A DNA stretch of 64,000 bases from the NCBI GenBank assembly GCA_026413885.1, contig JAOAKA010000002.1, positions 221,558 to 285,557 of the forward strand, given 5' to 3'. Shown here one piece after another: positions 18,425-27,524 of this stretch. This stretch comes from Sulfolobales archaeon (GTDB lineage: Archaea; Thermoproteota; Thermoprotei_A; Sulfolobales; NBVN01). Each line of letters opens with the position of its first letter. Position 1 is the stretch's first letter. The notes beneath the pieces were generated by a model. It ran no database searches, was not told the origin of the DNA, and saw nothing but the letters and a program-made list of their open reading frames with translations. The position numbers were made by a program, and so were the translations under genes.

Positions 18425-20200
18425 TTAGTCGTGAATGTATACCGCTTTTACACTCTTTTTATCTCTGCCTCGGCGTTCAAGCTTGATGAATCCAATACGC
18501 ATTAGCTGGAGGATTCTTCCTACATCGAATTCTGCAATAGATTCTTCAGCTACTCCTCGAAGAACTCTGAGTTTGAGATTCTCTGGTTTAATTAACTCAA
18601 TTTTAACGTAGCTGTCTACTGGAACCCATTGTACTATCTTTAATCCCTCCTTCCTTACTAACTCTAAGTCTGTCCCAACGTATCTGACTTCCACGAGTTC
18701 CCTTATTCCTCCCTCTAGAGCTATATTGCAGAACTCCATCAGTCTTATAGACCCGTCTTTAAGTAGGTGCTCTAAGTCCTCTCTACCTATGAAGACCTCG
18801 ATGTCGTCACTCACCCCCAGATCGATTGTTCTAAACCCGAGGGATGTATTTGAAGGGTGATAACTCAGCTTTAGAGACCTTAAACTAGGTTCTCTAGGAA
18901 CACCTCTAACTACGATTCTCACTGGGTTGAATACAGCCATTACTCTAGGAGCTACTAAATCCACCTTCTTTCTATTTAGTGAAGCTATGTTTTCCCAGCT
19001 AATTGTGGCGTCTGTTCCCTTAACTCCAACCTCCATAATTATATCTCTAATGACTTCCGGACTTATCCCCCGTCTCCTCAGAGACCTCAGAGTTCCAAAT
19101 CTAGGGTCATCTACCTCTACAGCTCCCCCACTCTTTTTGAGGAGCTCCTTAATCTTACTCTTACTGAGAATCATTTCCTCTAGCTTCAATCTCCCAAGAT
19201 TTATTACCTCCGGGTACTCCCACTCCAGTGCTCTATAGACGTATAGCTGCTTTAGAGTGTTTATTGCGTGTTCTTTTCCTCTAAGTATGTGTGTAACTCC
19301 CATAAGCCTGTCGTCGACTCCCGCTGCGAAATTGTATGTAGGCCACACCACGTATCTATCACCTGTGAGTGGGTGTGGGTATCTAGTGGTGTTTATTACT
19401 CTAAAAGCTACCCAATCGATTAGGGATGGGTCGTGGCTAGCTAGGTCTGTTTTAACTCTAACAACCGCCTCTCCCTCCTCGAAGTAGCTGGAGAGCATTT
19501 TATCAAATAGCTCTAGAGCTTCATTCGGACTCTGAAATCTGTGTGGGCACTCTCTCCTCTCCAGCTTGAATTTTCTAAATTCATCACGCTTACATAGATC
19601 TACATAAGCCCCTCCTCTAGAGATAAGCTCTCTAGCAACTCTATAGTAGAGCTCCATCCTCATAGACTGAACGTATTCTTCATCCCACGAGATGCCGAGC
19701 CACCTCAAGTCTTCTCTAATAGCTTTGTATGCTTCTGGTAGCGGCTTCTTAATTCTGGGATCGGTATCTTCAAATCTAAGTATGAATACACCTCTATACT
19801 CTCTAGCGTATTCATAGCTAAGTAGAGCCGGTCTCGCATTTCCCAAATGTATGTAGAAATCTGGGTTAGGTGCGAATCGAGTTCTAACTACTCTATACTT
19901 ACCTACATTAGGTAGTGGAGGGAGGACTTTCTCCTTTCTATGCTTTAACTGTTCAGCCTCCTCGAAGATATCTGAAAATCTTTCTCTCACCAGCTTATGC
20001 TGCTCTTCGGGAGTGAGGCTGTTTACGTAAGCTACAACTTCTCTCACTACTTCTACTATCTGTCTAGCATACTTCCTTAATTCAGGCAGCTCCCCCAGCA
20101 ACTTACTGATGACAGCACTCTCTAGAGCTCTACCACCGTGGTCTACAGCGTTCTTTAACGCGTGTTTTAGTGCGAGTTCTCTAACTTTCTCGACTTCCAC
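18425..20200 (-). CDS. gltX: glutamyl-tRNA synthetase (archaeal type)
   Basis: RFAPNPDFYIHLGNARPALLSYEYAREY (HIGH region) and EMILSKSKI KMSKS-like motif. Confidence 0.95.
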   Translation of the reverse strand: MEVEKVRELALKHALKNAVDHGGRALESAVISKLLGELPELRKYARQIVEVVREVVAYVNSLTPEEQHKLVRERFSDIFEEAEQLKHRKEKVLPPLPNVGKYRVVRTRFAPNPDFYIHLGNARPALLSYEYAREYRGVFILRFEDTDPRIKKPLPEAYKAIREDLRWLGISWDEEYVQSMRMELYYRVARELISRGGAYVDLCKRDEFRKFKLERRECPHRFQSPNEALELFDKMLSSYFEEGEAVVRVKTDLASHDPSLIDWVAFRVINTTRYPHPLTGDRYVVWPTYNFAAGVDDRLMGVTHILRGKEHAINTLKQLYVYRALEWEYPEVINLGRLKLEEMILSKSKIKELLKKSGGAVEVDDPRFGTLRSLRRRGISPEVIRDIIMEVGVKGTDATISWENIASLNRKKVDLVAPRVMAVFNPVRIVVRGVPREPSLRSLKLSYHPSNTSLGFRTIDLGVSDDIEVFIGREDLEHLLKDGSIRLMEFCNIALEGGIRELVEVRYVGTDLELVRKEGLKIVQWVPVDSYVKIELIKPENLKLRVLRGVAEESIAEFDVGRILQLMRIGFIKLERRGRDKKSVKAVYIHD

Positions 20201-20636
20201 TAACTACGACACCCTCTCTAGCTACTACTACGAAACACTTTAACGGTCTAGATAGAGGGTCTTCATGTATGAGTAAGACGTAGCCCTCTAAGCTAGATCT
20301 ACTACTCCTAACCTCACCCTTATTCGTTACTACGTAAGCCAGTAGGTCACTATTTCTTACGTAATCACCTACATCTACTTGAGGATATACTTCAGCACCG
20401 GAGACTTCGACTACATATATCTTCGAGTTTTTCGCGATGTCTACACAGACATTCTTTCTTCTATTACATATTCTTAGATCAGCATTGCTAAACCTCTCCT
20501 CTAGGAGTTGGAGAGCTAGTGTGTGACACTCTACTTTCACATTATCTCTAAAGCACTCTGTCGGCTTATAGTACTTCACTACTTCCTCTAAATCCTTCAG
20601 GACCCTGACTGAAGCTTCACCAGGTTTGAGAGACAA
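20181..20636 (-). CDS. DUF2118-like protein
   Basis: Small archaeal protein overlapping the gltX start; pattern recalled as the DUF2118 family. Confidence 0.6.
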   Translation of the reverse strand: MSLKPGEASVRVLKDLEEVVKYYKPTECFRDNVKVECHTLALQLLEERFSNADLRICNRRKNVCVDIAKNSKIYVVEVSGAEVYPQVDVGDYVRNSDLLAYVVTNKGEVRSSRSSLEGYVLLIHEDPLSRPLKCFVVVAREGVVVSGSRES

Positions 20637-20646
20637 GACAGCACCA

Positions 20647-21654
20647 CTAGTACGATCTTCTAGTTACGTAGTAAGCTAGTTCTTTAAGCATTTCTCTAGC
20701 TTCTACATCACTAGGATTAGTTGAGTATAGAGAGTCTATACCTTTTCTCACATAGTCTTCAGCCAGACTGTTACTGAATTCTAGTGCCCCAAGTTCTACT
20801 ATAGTATTAGCAGCTCTCTCAAGTTCTTCTCGAGTAGCTCCAGGTTTTCCGAGAGAGTTCAATATTGTCTTTCTTTGATTCTCACTCGCTCTCTCTAGAG
20901 CGTAGAGTACGAGTACGGTCTTCTTACCCTCTCTGAGGTCGCTATACTTAGGCTTTCCCAGAACTCTCTCATCAGCCACTAGTCCGAGTTCGTCATCTCT
21001 TATTTGAAAAGCTATACCTATGTTTACAGCAAACTCCTTCAGTTTAACTAGGTCTTCATCTTGAGCTCCAGCAGCTATAGCACCTATTAAAACAGAGGAC
21101 TTAAAGAGAGCAGCTGTTTTCTTACTAACCATCTCAATGTATTCTGCAACACTGACTCTATCTCTTGAAGCAAATAGTAAGTCCATAGCCTGTCCTTCAG
21201 CTACGGTAGCAGCGGCCCAGGTAAGTTCTCTAACAGCTGAAATAACCCTCTCGTAGCTCAAACCATAGTCAGCCAGCCTGAGTAGGGCTTCATAAGACTT
21301 CGCAAACAGGAGGTCTCCAGCTACAATTGCTAGAGCTTCACCCCAGACCTTGTGAACTGTTGGAACACCCCGCCTGAACTCGTCTCTATCCATAATGTCG
21401 TCGTGTATCAACGTGAAGTTGTGGAATATCTCAACAGCTGCCGCAGCCCAAGAAGATATCTCTGGAGAGAGTCCATACATCTTAGAAGATAAAACAACTA
21501 GCAGAGGTCTAAGTCTCTTACCACCAGCTTTAATTAAATGAGTTGAAGCACTATAGAGCTCTATAGGTTCACCACTAACTAACTCCATAATTCTTCTATG
21601 AGTTATACTGCTTACAATACCTGCGAAATTCACAATATTCTCTGAGAGCTCCAA
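20647..21654 (-). CDS. polyprenyl synthetase (geranylgeranyl diphosphate synthase type)
   Basis: GGKRLRPLLV, LIHDDIMDRDEFRRG and FQIRDDELGL motifs. Confidence 0.92.
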   Translation of the reverse strand: MELSENIVNFAGIVSSITHRRIMELVSGEPIELYSASTHLIKAGGKRLRPLLVVLSSKMYGLSPEISSWAAAAVEIFHNFTLIHDDIMDRDEFRRGVPTVHKVWGEALAIVAGDLLFAKSYEALLRLADYGLSYERVISAVRELTWAAATVAEGQAMDLLFASRDRVSVAEYIEMVSKKTAALFKSSVLIGAIAAGAQDEDLVKLKEFAVNIGIAFQIRDDELGLVADERVLGKPKYSDLREGKKTVLVLYALERASENQRKTILNSLGKPGATREELERAANTIVELGALEFSNSLAEDYVRKGIDSLYSTNPSDVEAREMLKELAYYVTRRSY

Positions 21655-21791
21655 TATCTCACCTCTACTACGATATCACCTACAGTAAAATTTCTAAAAC
21701 CTCCACACGCAGGTGGAGGCACTGTAGACTGAGGTCGGGAATTATGAGAGATATTTAAATACTTCACACAACACACTTTTGGGAACTAGGG

Positions 21792-22448
21792 ATGAGCTAT
21801 TCAAGTGCTGAGATAAGCTTAGCAGAATCCAACATGGTTGAACAACTCACTAATATCTACAGGTTGATGTCCGATGAGATACGAGAGCTCAATAGCATGA
21901 TTAGAGAGACAGATCTAACTCAGAGTATTCTCGTCGAGAAGAGGTATGATAAAGTTAGAAAACTAAAGAATGATGTCGAGAGCGCCTCAATGAGCTTAAT
22001 GGAGTACTTCATTAAGGTTGCTGAGTACATATCATCAAGAGAGCTATACGTCATGGTTGTAGATGAGACTATAAGAGTGGCTGAAGACCTCGAAGCAGCT
22101 GCTTACAGACTGTACCTGGTAAATAAGCTAGGAGGCAGGATACCCGATAGAATATACGTTATACTTAGTGAAGTATCTAAGAAGATAATCTCGCTGGTAG
22201 ACTTATTGAGTGATATGATTAGAAACATAGATAACAGTAAAGTAATTAAAGAGATGTTTTCTGAAGCGATGAAGATGGAGGACTCTATTGACGAGCTATA
22301 TAGAGAAGGAGGACTTGAGTGCTTAAAGATCTCCGGTGACTTTATTGGGGCATCAATACTTAAGGAAGCACTAGATAAACTAGAAGATTCCGCTGATATA
22401 GCTAAGAGGGTGGCAACCTATATCTGGTTCCTCTCATCATTTAAATAA
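21792..22448 (+). CDS. DUF47/PhoU-like helical protein
   Basis: All-helical 218-aa protein with paired PhoU-like repeats (EAMKMEDSIDELYREG...LDKLEDSADIAKRVATYIWFL). Confidence 0.6.
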   Translation: MSYSSAEISLAESNMVEQLTNIYRLMSDEIRELNSMIRETDLTQSILVEKRYDKVRKLKNDVESASMSLMEYFIKVAEYISSRELYVMVVDETIRVAEDLEAAAYRLYLVNKLGGRIPDRIYVILSEVSKKIISLVDLLSDMIRNIDNSKVIKEMFSEAMKMEDSIDELYREGGLECLKISGDFIGASILKEALDKLEDSADIAKRVATYIWFLSSFK

Positions 22449-22464
22449 GTTAAAGAATTGTGGA

Positions 22465-23007
22465 ATAGTCTCCGGATATTTAATAGGCTCCAAGGTAGTT
22501 GTTTTTGACGTAGAGAAAGCTAGATGTTTATTTTCCCACGGATTCTACGGTAAGCCTGTAGGTGTGAGAAAACCTAAGGAAGTCGATATAGATTTACCAC
22601 TAGAACTCTCTCTAATTGAAGCACTATTTCTATGTAGAGAAGAGGTTCTAAAGGTTTATTCTGGAAGCAGAGAAATCAGCGTAGAAGAACTTCAAGACCT
22701 AGTAAGTAGAGTTTTCAGCAACTTCGAGGAACTTTACTTAGTCTACGAAGACGTGAAATCTCAGGGATTCACCATCAGATCCGCACTTAAGTATGGAGCA
22801 GATTTTGCGATATACAGAACTAGACCCGGTCTAGAACACGCACCATATCTCGTAAAAGTAGTGTCTAAAAATCAGCTACTAGACCCAGGAGACATGGTCG
22901 GCTGGGGAAGGATTTCACATAGTGTCAGAAAAACCCTACTTATAGCGGTCCCAGATAGAAGAGAAAAAGAAGTTAGTTACGTTGTGTTAAAGTGGTTTAA
23001 ACCTTAG
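22465..23007 (+). CDS. endA: tRNA-splicing endonuclease
   Basis: GSKVVVFDVEKARCLFSHGFYGKPVGVRKPKE...PLELSLIEALFL...GFTIRSALKYGADFAIYRTRPGLEHAPYLVKVV. The track starts at GTG 22564, but the conserved N-terminus continues to a putative ATA start at 22465 (or 22483). Confidence 0.85.
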   Translation: MVSGYLIGSKVVVFDVEKARCLFSHGFYGKPVGVRKPKEVDIDLPLELSLIEALFLCREEVLKVYSGSREISVEELQDLVSRVFSNFEELYLVYEDVKSQGFTIRSALKYGADFAIYRTRPGLEHAPYLVKVVSKNQLLDPGDMVGWGRISHSVRKTLLIAVPDRREKEVSYVVLKWFKP

Positions 23008-23113
23008 CTATCTTCATCAACTACCTAGTTCGACACACTCTCTGTTACGGTTAAAGCTAGTGGCTCGGCTGGTGTGGTAACGTATCTGGAAGTCTAAATA
23101 AACTACTTAACGT

Positions 23114-23665
23114 GTGAATATTGCAGTGATGACTCGAGTAGTGGTGCTAAGGCTCGGTCATAGGCCTGGTAGAGATAGGAGAGTTACAACTCATGTAGGT
23201 CTAGTAGCTAGAGCTTTTGGAGCCTCCGGTATAGTCATAGCTGATGTTAGCGATGTGTCTGTAGTTAGCAGACTGAAGAGAGTATGTGAGATCTGGGGTG
23301 GTAGAGACTTCCTAGTTGTAGATGGTGTTAACTCTCTAGAGTATGTGACAAATTGGAAGAAACTCGGTGGAGTAGTTGTTCACCTAACTATGTACGGTAT
23401 ACACATCGATAGCGTAGTTGATGAAATCAGGTCTCTGGAGAGAGACATACTAATAGTTGTTGGAGCCACTAAAGTCCCTAAAGTATACTACGAGTTAGCA
23501 GACTATAATGTAGCTATCGGACATCAGCCTCACTCAGAGGTAGCTGCGTTAGCTGTATTTCTAGATAGGCTTTACCTTGGGAGAGAACTAAGACTTATCT
23601 ACTCTGATGCGAAATTATGTATAGAGCCGAGTCCGCGAGGAAAGAAGGTGGTGATGTGTGAATAA
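23114..23665 (+). CDS. tRNA (cytidine(56)-2'-O)-methyltransferase (aTrm56)
   Basis: VVVLRLGHRPGRDRRVTTHVGLVARAFGA and GATKVPKVYYELADYNVAIGHQPHSEVAALAVFLDRL. Confidence 0.92.
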   Translation: MNIAVMTRVVVLRLGHRPGRDRRVTTHVGLVARAFGASGIVIADVSDVSVVSRLKRVCEIWGGRDFLVVDGVNSLEYVTNWKKLGGVVVHLTMYGIHIDSVVDEIRSLERDILIVVGATKVPKVYYELADYNVAIGHQPHSEVAALAVFLDRLYLGRELRLIYSDAKLCIEPSPRGKKVVMCE

Positions 23666-24185
23666 CCAGCTCGAGGGTTTACTGAAGTTTATTGAGGGTT
23701 ACCTAGGTGTCGAAGGCGTGAAGATCTTTCAAGTTCTATTTAATAGCGATAGAGAGCTCGGCTATAGTGATATTATAGCAAGAACAGGTTTAGATGAGCA
23801 GACTGTGAGAAGAGTACTCTATGAGCTAAACGACTTAGGCTTAGTTGTCTACAGAAGAATTCAGTCTCCTGAAGATGGGAGATTTATCTACTACTGGTTT
23901 ATAAACTCCTATGGATTAAATCAAGCACTCTTAAATAGAAAGAGACTAGCTCTAGAAAAGCTGAGAACGAGACTAGACCACGAAGCTAGAACAGTGTTCT
24001 TTTTCTGTTTAAATGATGGAATTAGGCTATCTTTCGATGAAGCCATGGAGTTAGACTTTAAGTGTCCTAAGTGTTCCTCACTATTAGTGCAGGAAGATAG
24101 AAATCCCTACGTAGACTCTCTGAGAAAGCTAGTCGAGAAGCTAGGCAAAGAGATCGAGAATGAGCGGAGGTCTACGTCTTATTGA
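23658..24185 (+). CDS. tfe: transcription factor E (TFE alpha)
   Basis: N-terminal winged helix plus C-terminal zinc ribbon (FFCLNDG...FKCPKCSSLLVQEDR). Confidence 0.88.
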   Translation: MNNQLEGLLKFIEGYLGVEGVKIFQVLFNSDRELGYSDIIARTGLDEQTVRRVLYELNDLGLVVYRRIQSPEDGRFIYYWFINSYGLNQALLNRKRLALEKLRTRLDHEARTVFFFCLNDGIRLSFDEAMELDFKCPKCSSLLVQEDRNPYVDSLRKLVEKLGKEIENERRSTSY

Positions 24186-25128
24186 CTTATTCTCAGGTGC
24201 TGGCGGTTTTTCACGAGGGTTTAGAGATTTAGGCTACAAAATTATTCTAGCAGTAGATAACGACAGATCTGTGGCTAAGACATATTCAGCTAACTATCCC
24301 GGGTCCGAAGTTCTTAACGAAGACATAAGGAGTGTATCGTGCGACGATATTAGGTACGTGGCCAATAGCACATCGGTAGACGTAGTGATAGGGTCGCCAC
24401 CATGTGAGTCTTTCACAGCTGCTAACCCAAATAGACGGCGCGACCCTCTAGATAGACTATATTCAGACCCTGCCGGTGTCTTAGTTCTAGAGTTCATTAG
24501 AATAGTTGAGTGTGTAAAACCCAGAGTGTTCGTGATGGAGAACGTACCCAGCCTAATTGAAGGCGGGTTAAAACACGCTATTAGAGCAGAATACGCTAGA
24601 GCTGGATATGGATCTATATTCTACAATATCCTGAGAGCTGAGGACTACGGGTCGCCGTCAAAGAGAACTCGCATATTTGTGTCTAATGTCAGAATAGACC
24701 CACCTAAGATAGGTGTTAGAAGAACTGTGTGGAATGCGATCGGGGACCTGCCGAAACCTTCTCGAGATCCAGAAATACCGAATCACGAGACACCTCCATC
24801 TCTGAGCACTAAGAAACTTAAGAAGATCGCGAAGCTGAGGTTTGGAAAGGCTTTAGTGAAGTATAGAGGTTCTAGAGGCAGACTCTACCCGAACTTGATA
24901 AAGTTAGACCCGCTGAAGACTGCTCCAACAGTTCTAGGTTCATCTAGGTTTATACACCCATACGAGCTGAGACTACTAACTGTGAGAGAGCAGGCTAGGC
25001 TAATGAGCTATCCAGACGACCATGTCTTCTTCGGAGGTAGGGACGAGCAGTACAATCAGGTTGGAGAGTCTGTGCCTCCAGTTCTCTCGAGTGCTATAGC
25101 TAAGTATTTACTGAAGTACCTGATTTAG
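24160..25128 (+). CDS. DNA (cytosine-5)-methyltransferase family protein
   Basis: DLFSGAGGFSRGF (motif I), GSPPCESFTAAN (IV), FVMENVPSL (VI), YGSPSKRTRIFV (VIII), QVGESVPPVLSSAIAKYL (X). Confidence 0.9.
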   Translation: MSGGLRLIDLFSGAGGFSRGFRDLGYKIILAVDNDRSVAKTYSANYPGSEVLNEDIRSVSCDDIRYVANSTSVDVVIGSPPCESFTAANPNRRRDPLDRLYSDPAGVLVLEFIRIVECVKPRVFVMENVPSLIEGGLKHAIRAEYARAGYGSIFYNILRAEDYGSPSKRTRIFVSNVRIDPPKIGVRRTVWNAIGDLPKPSRDPEIPNHETPPSLSTKKLKKIAKLRFGKALVKYRGSRGRLYPNLIKLDPLKTAPTVLGSSRFIHPYELRLLTVREQARLMSYPDDHVFFGGRDEQYNQVGESVPPVLSSAIAKYLLKYLI

Positions 25129-25546
25129 CAGCTTTAAAGTACACCTTATCCATAAAGTTGAAGCCGGATAGGAGATCCTGCCTTACTGTCTCTACTATCA
25201 CTATGTAGCCCCAGAGTGATATGATCATCTTGTAGGTAGATTCACCACGCTTTAAACTTATTACATAACCCCACGCTAAGAAGTCGACTCCTCTTCTAAA
25301 CTCAGGTAATTCCTTACCTATAACTACAGAGACTTCATCGTTTTGCTTAAGCTTCAGTAGCTTACTATGTATATCGAACTTTATCTTTAGGTCGCCACAG
25401 TCTATAGTGTATATCGTTACCTCTGGTATGTAGGACTTCACAACTTCAACCACTCTACCTCTAGCTTCTAGAAGTCCCTGAATCTGGGTACTAACACCCC
25501 TCGAGCTAGTTTCTACTTCTTCCGGTGTCCGCTCTAAAGCAGCCAT
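25100..25546 (-). CDS. rpoG: DNA-directed RNA polymerase subunit Rpo8/RpoG
   Basis: Small beta-rich protein resembling crenarchaeal Rpb8 homologues (KIKFDIHSKLLKLKQNDEVSVVIG...DFLAWGYVI). Confidence 0.75.
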   Translation of the reverse strand: MAALERTPEEVETSSRGVSTQIQGLLEARGRVVEVVKSYIPEVTIYTIDCGDLKIKFDIHSKLLKLKQNDEVSVVIGKELPEFRRGVDFLAWGYVISLKRGESTYKMIISLWGYIVIVETVRQDLLSGFNFMDKVYFKAAKSGTSVNT

Positions 25547-25616
25547 ATTCTCTCAACACTAAACAAATTCACTGAAGTATATAAGTACTTAGCCGAGTAG
25601 CTGCTGATTAGTGAAA

Positions 25617-25625
25617 ACTTATAAG
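25617..25625 (+). promoter_or_regulatory. TATA-box-like element upstream of the tRNA 3' half
   Basis: ACTTATAAG about 25-30 nt before TGAGGGGCAGCGG; the same ACTTATAA motif precedes tRNA-Thr at about 45444. Confidence 0.6.
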
Positions 25626-25644
25626 TAGGTTAACCAACGTAGTA

Positions 25645-25709
25645 ATGAGGGGCAGCGGCCGAGCGGGAGATCCCCCGTGACCGGGGTTCGAATCCCCGCC
25701 CGGCTACCA
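25645..25709 (+). tRNA. Solitary tRNA 3' half with GC-rich 5' leader (candidate split tRNA; initiator-like U72-A73-CCA)
   Basis: TCCCCC-GTGAC-CGGGG-TTCGAAT-CCCCG-CCCGGCT-A-CCA gives the 39-43, variable, T-arm and 3' acceptor segments; no matching 5' acceptor AGCCGGG or D-arm adjacent. Confidence 0.65.
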
Positions 25710-25715
25710 ATCTAC

Positions 25716-26003
25716 CTACGTAGTTTGAGAATACTTCTCTATGTATATTGCTTTAACTACTAGGGGTTTGCTGTCTCTTGGACACGTTCCGACGATTTTA
25801 CCTACGTAGTCACCTTTCTCGTATTTTCTCGGTGATTCATAGCTGCAGCTAGGACACCTAACTACTTCAACTAATTCTTCTCTTACTGCTTTAGGCTTAG
25901 AGCTAGTTAATGAAATAAGCCAGGGCAGTAAGGCTGTCAACACGAGCAGGAGGAGGGCTATTAGTAGCGCCATTATGAGGGCGTCGAATTGCTGGAACAA
26001 CAT
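25716..26003 (-). CDS. small membrane-anchored zinc-ribbon protein
   Basis: N-terminal TM helix, CPSC...CPRD motif. Confidence 0.5.
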   Translation of the reverse strand: MLFQQFDALIMALLIALLLLVLTALLPWLISLTSSKPKAVREELVEVVRCPSCSYESPRKYEKGDYVGKIVGTCPRDSKPLVVKAIYIEKYSQTT

Positions 26004-27100
26004 TATTTGACACCTACAGTGTTTCCTACACCTACCACTACTACGGTACCTCCTTCTCTAACTTTCTCTCTAATAACTCTCTGTACGAGTTCGTAGGACT
26101 TAACTACTCCCTCATATATATTCCTAGAGATTGGGCTGAGGGCTTCTATCTCACTCATTTTAACTACCACCGCATCTATAGGTATCGAGTATTTACTAGC
26201 AACTCTCTCCATAGCTATCTTCTCCGGACCTATGTCACCTATAGCCGCTCCCGTACCGTAAGCTACTTCACCAGATTCCTCGCTTTCAAGTTTTAATGCG
26301 GCATCAACAGTAATTATTCTATCAATAGTTCCCCCTAATTCTTCAACGAGTTTCTCTAGAGCTTCCCCGGGCCAGCCGACATTAGAGCCCGGACCAGATG
26401 CTTTAATAACGTATATCTTCCTTCCGTCAACTTCGGTCTCATATAGGTCTGTTCCCTCAGATATCTCTCGCGAGTTTTCCTGCAGATTTACGAGCATTTT
26501 AGCCACCAGAGGACCCACACTATCTCCTATAGGTATTCCCGACGTAAACGCGTTCAGAGAGTTCACGTAGGCTCTAGCTATTTCTACTAACTCCGGCATC
26601 TGAATAGCTAGCTGCATTACGAGTATCCAGTTATTGTACTTAAGTCCCAGCTCTAGGTAGTGTCTAACTAGCTTATTCAGTAATCTGAGTACACTTACGA
26701 CTTCTAAAACAGTTTCAACAGAATATTGAATGCTTCTCTCAGTGGTATCTAAAACCTTCCGCACATACTCTCTAACTGAGTTTTCCCGCACTCTAATAAG
26801 GTGTTTAAACCTCCTTATAATGTCTGTAGGCTCTATATCTACAGGTCTAATGAGGAAGAAGTTATCGGTAAAACCTTCGAGAATCTTAGATGGTTCTTTA
26901 ATTCCTATGCTACTCATATAAGCTACAGCTTTTCTTCTGGCATCTACCTCCATTTCCTCGATAGCATACAGTTTTCTTCTAACGAAAGAAGAAAATCTAT
27001 GTAGCTGTATTCTCTGAGGTATGTCTGTGAAGTTCATGAGTAATGATGCTAAGAAGAGCACAACAATTAAATACGATGCTACATCACTACTCCCATTCAC
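26003..27100 (-). CDS. DUF1512-like membrane-anchored protein
   Basis: N-terminal TM segment; long conserved domain recalled as archaeal DUF1512. Confidence 0.6.
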   Translation of the reverse strand: MNGSSDVASYLIVVLFLASLLMNFTDIPQRIQLHRFSSFVRRKLYAIEEMEVDARRKAVAYMSSIGIKEPSKILEGFTDNFFLIRPVDIEPTDIIRRFKHLIRVRENSVREYVRKVLDTTERSIQYSVETVLEVVSVLRLLNKLVRHYLELGLKYNNWILVMQLAIQMPELVEIARAYVNSLNAFTSGIPIGDSVGPLVAKMLVNLQENSREISEGTDLYETEVDGRKIYVIKASGPGSNVGWPGEALEKLVEELGGTIDRIITVDAALKLESEESGEVAYGTGAAIGDIGPEKIAMERVASKYSIPIDAVVVKMSEIEALSPISRNIYEGVVKSYELVQRVIREKVREGGTVVVVGVGNTVGVK

Positions 27101-27208
27101 AGTTCACACCATATATGTAGAAGTTGCTACGTTTTTAACTTCTTTAGCGGTCATTTAGGGATGGAGCTTCATCACCGAGTCACTATTGGAGTCTTCAATC
27201 ATCCCGAG

Positions 27209-27297
27209 TGCCGCCGCGGGGATTTGAACCCCGGATCTCCGGATCTCTCAGGCGACCGTATGAGTCCGGCGCTTTAACCAGGCTAAGCCACGGCGGC
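27209..27297 (-). tRNA. tRNA-Met(CAT), elongator type, with a 14-nt intron after position 37
   Basis: Acceptor GCCGCCG/CGGCGGC-A; anticodon stem CCGGA/TCCGG; loop CTCATA-[CGGTCGCCTGAGAG]-A; T-arm CGGGG-TTCAAAT-CCCCG. Confidence 0.9.
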
Positions 27298-27524
27298 GCT
27301 CCATAAGTTAGGGTGTTGAAAACTTAAATAGCTTAGTGATGTAACGAAGACGCAGCTCTAGAGAGTCTATCTCAGTAAGATGTGTTTTGAGAGATATGTA
27401 GATAAAACTAACCTACTACGACACTGTTACTTATACTTTAACTACACTTTCAATAGCACAGGATCTCCTAGAACACTGCTAGAAAACTCGACTGACTACT
27501 TTAAATATCTCTAGGTGATAGATT

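Noticed and set aside
25591-25612. AGCCGAGTAGCTGCTGATTAG just upstream of the tRNA 3' half, considered as its 5' half
   Set aside because: Does not form a stable D-arm or anticodon stem, mismatches the acceptor, and overlaps the promoter region of rpoG on the other strand.
27330-27390. Possible C/D box sRNA (GTGATGT ...) between tRNA-Met and pus10
   Set aside because: Only one imperfect C box and no convincing D box at the right spacing.
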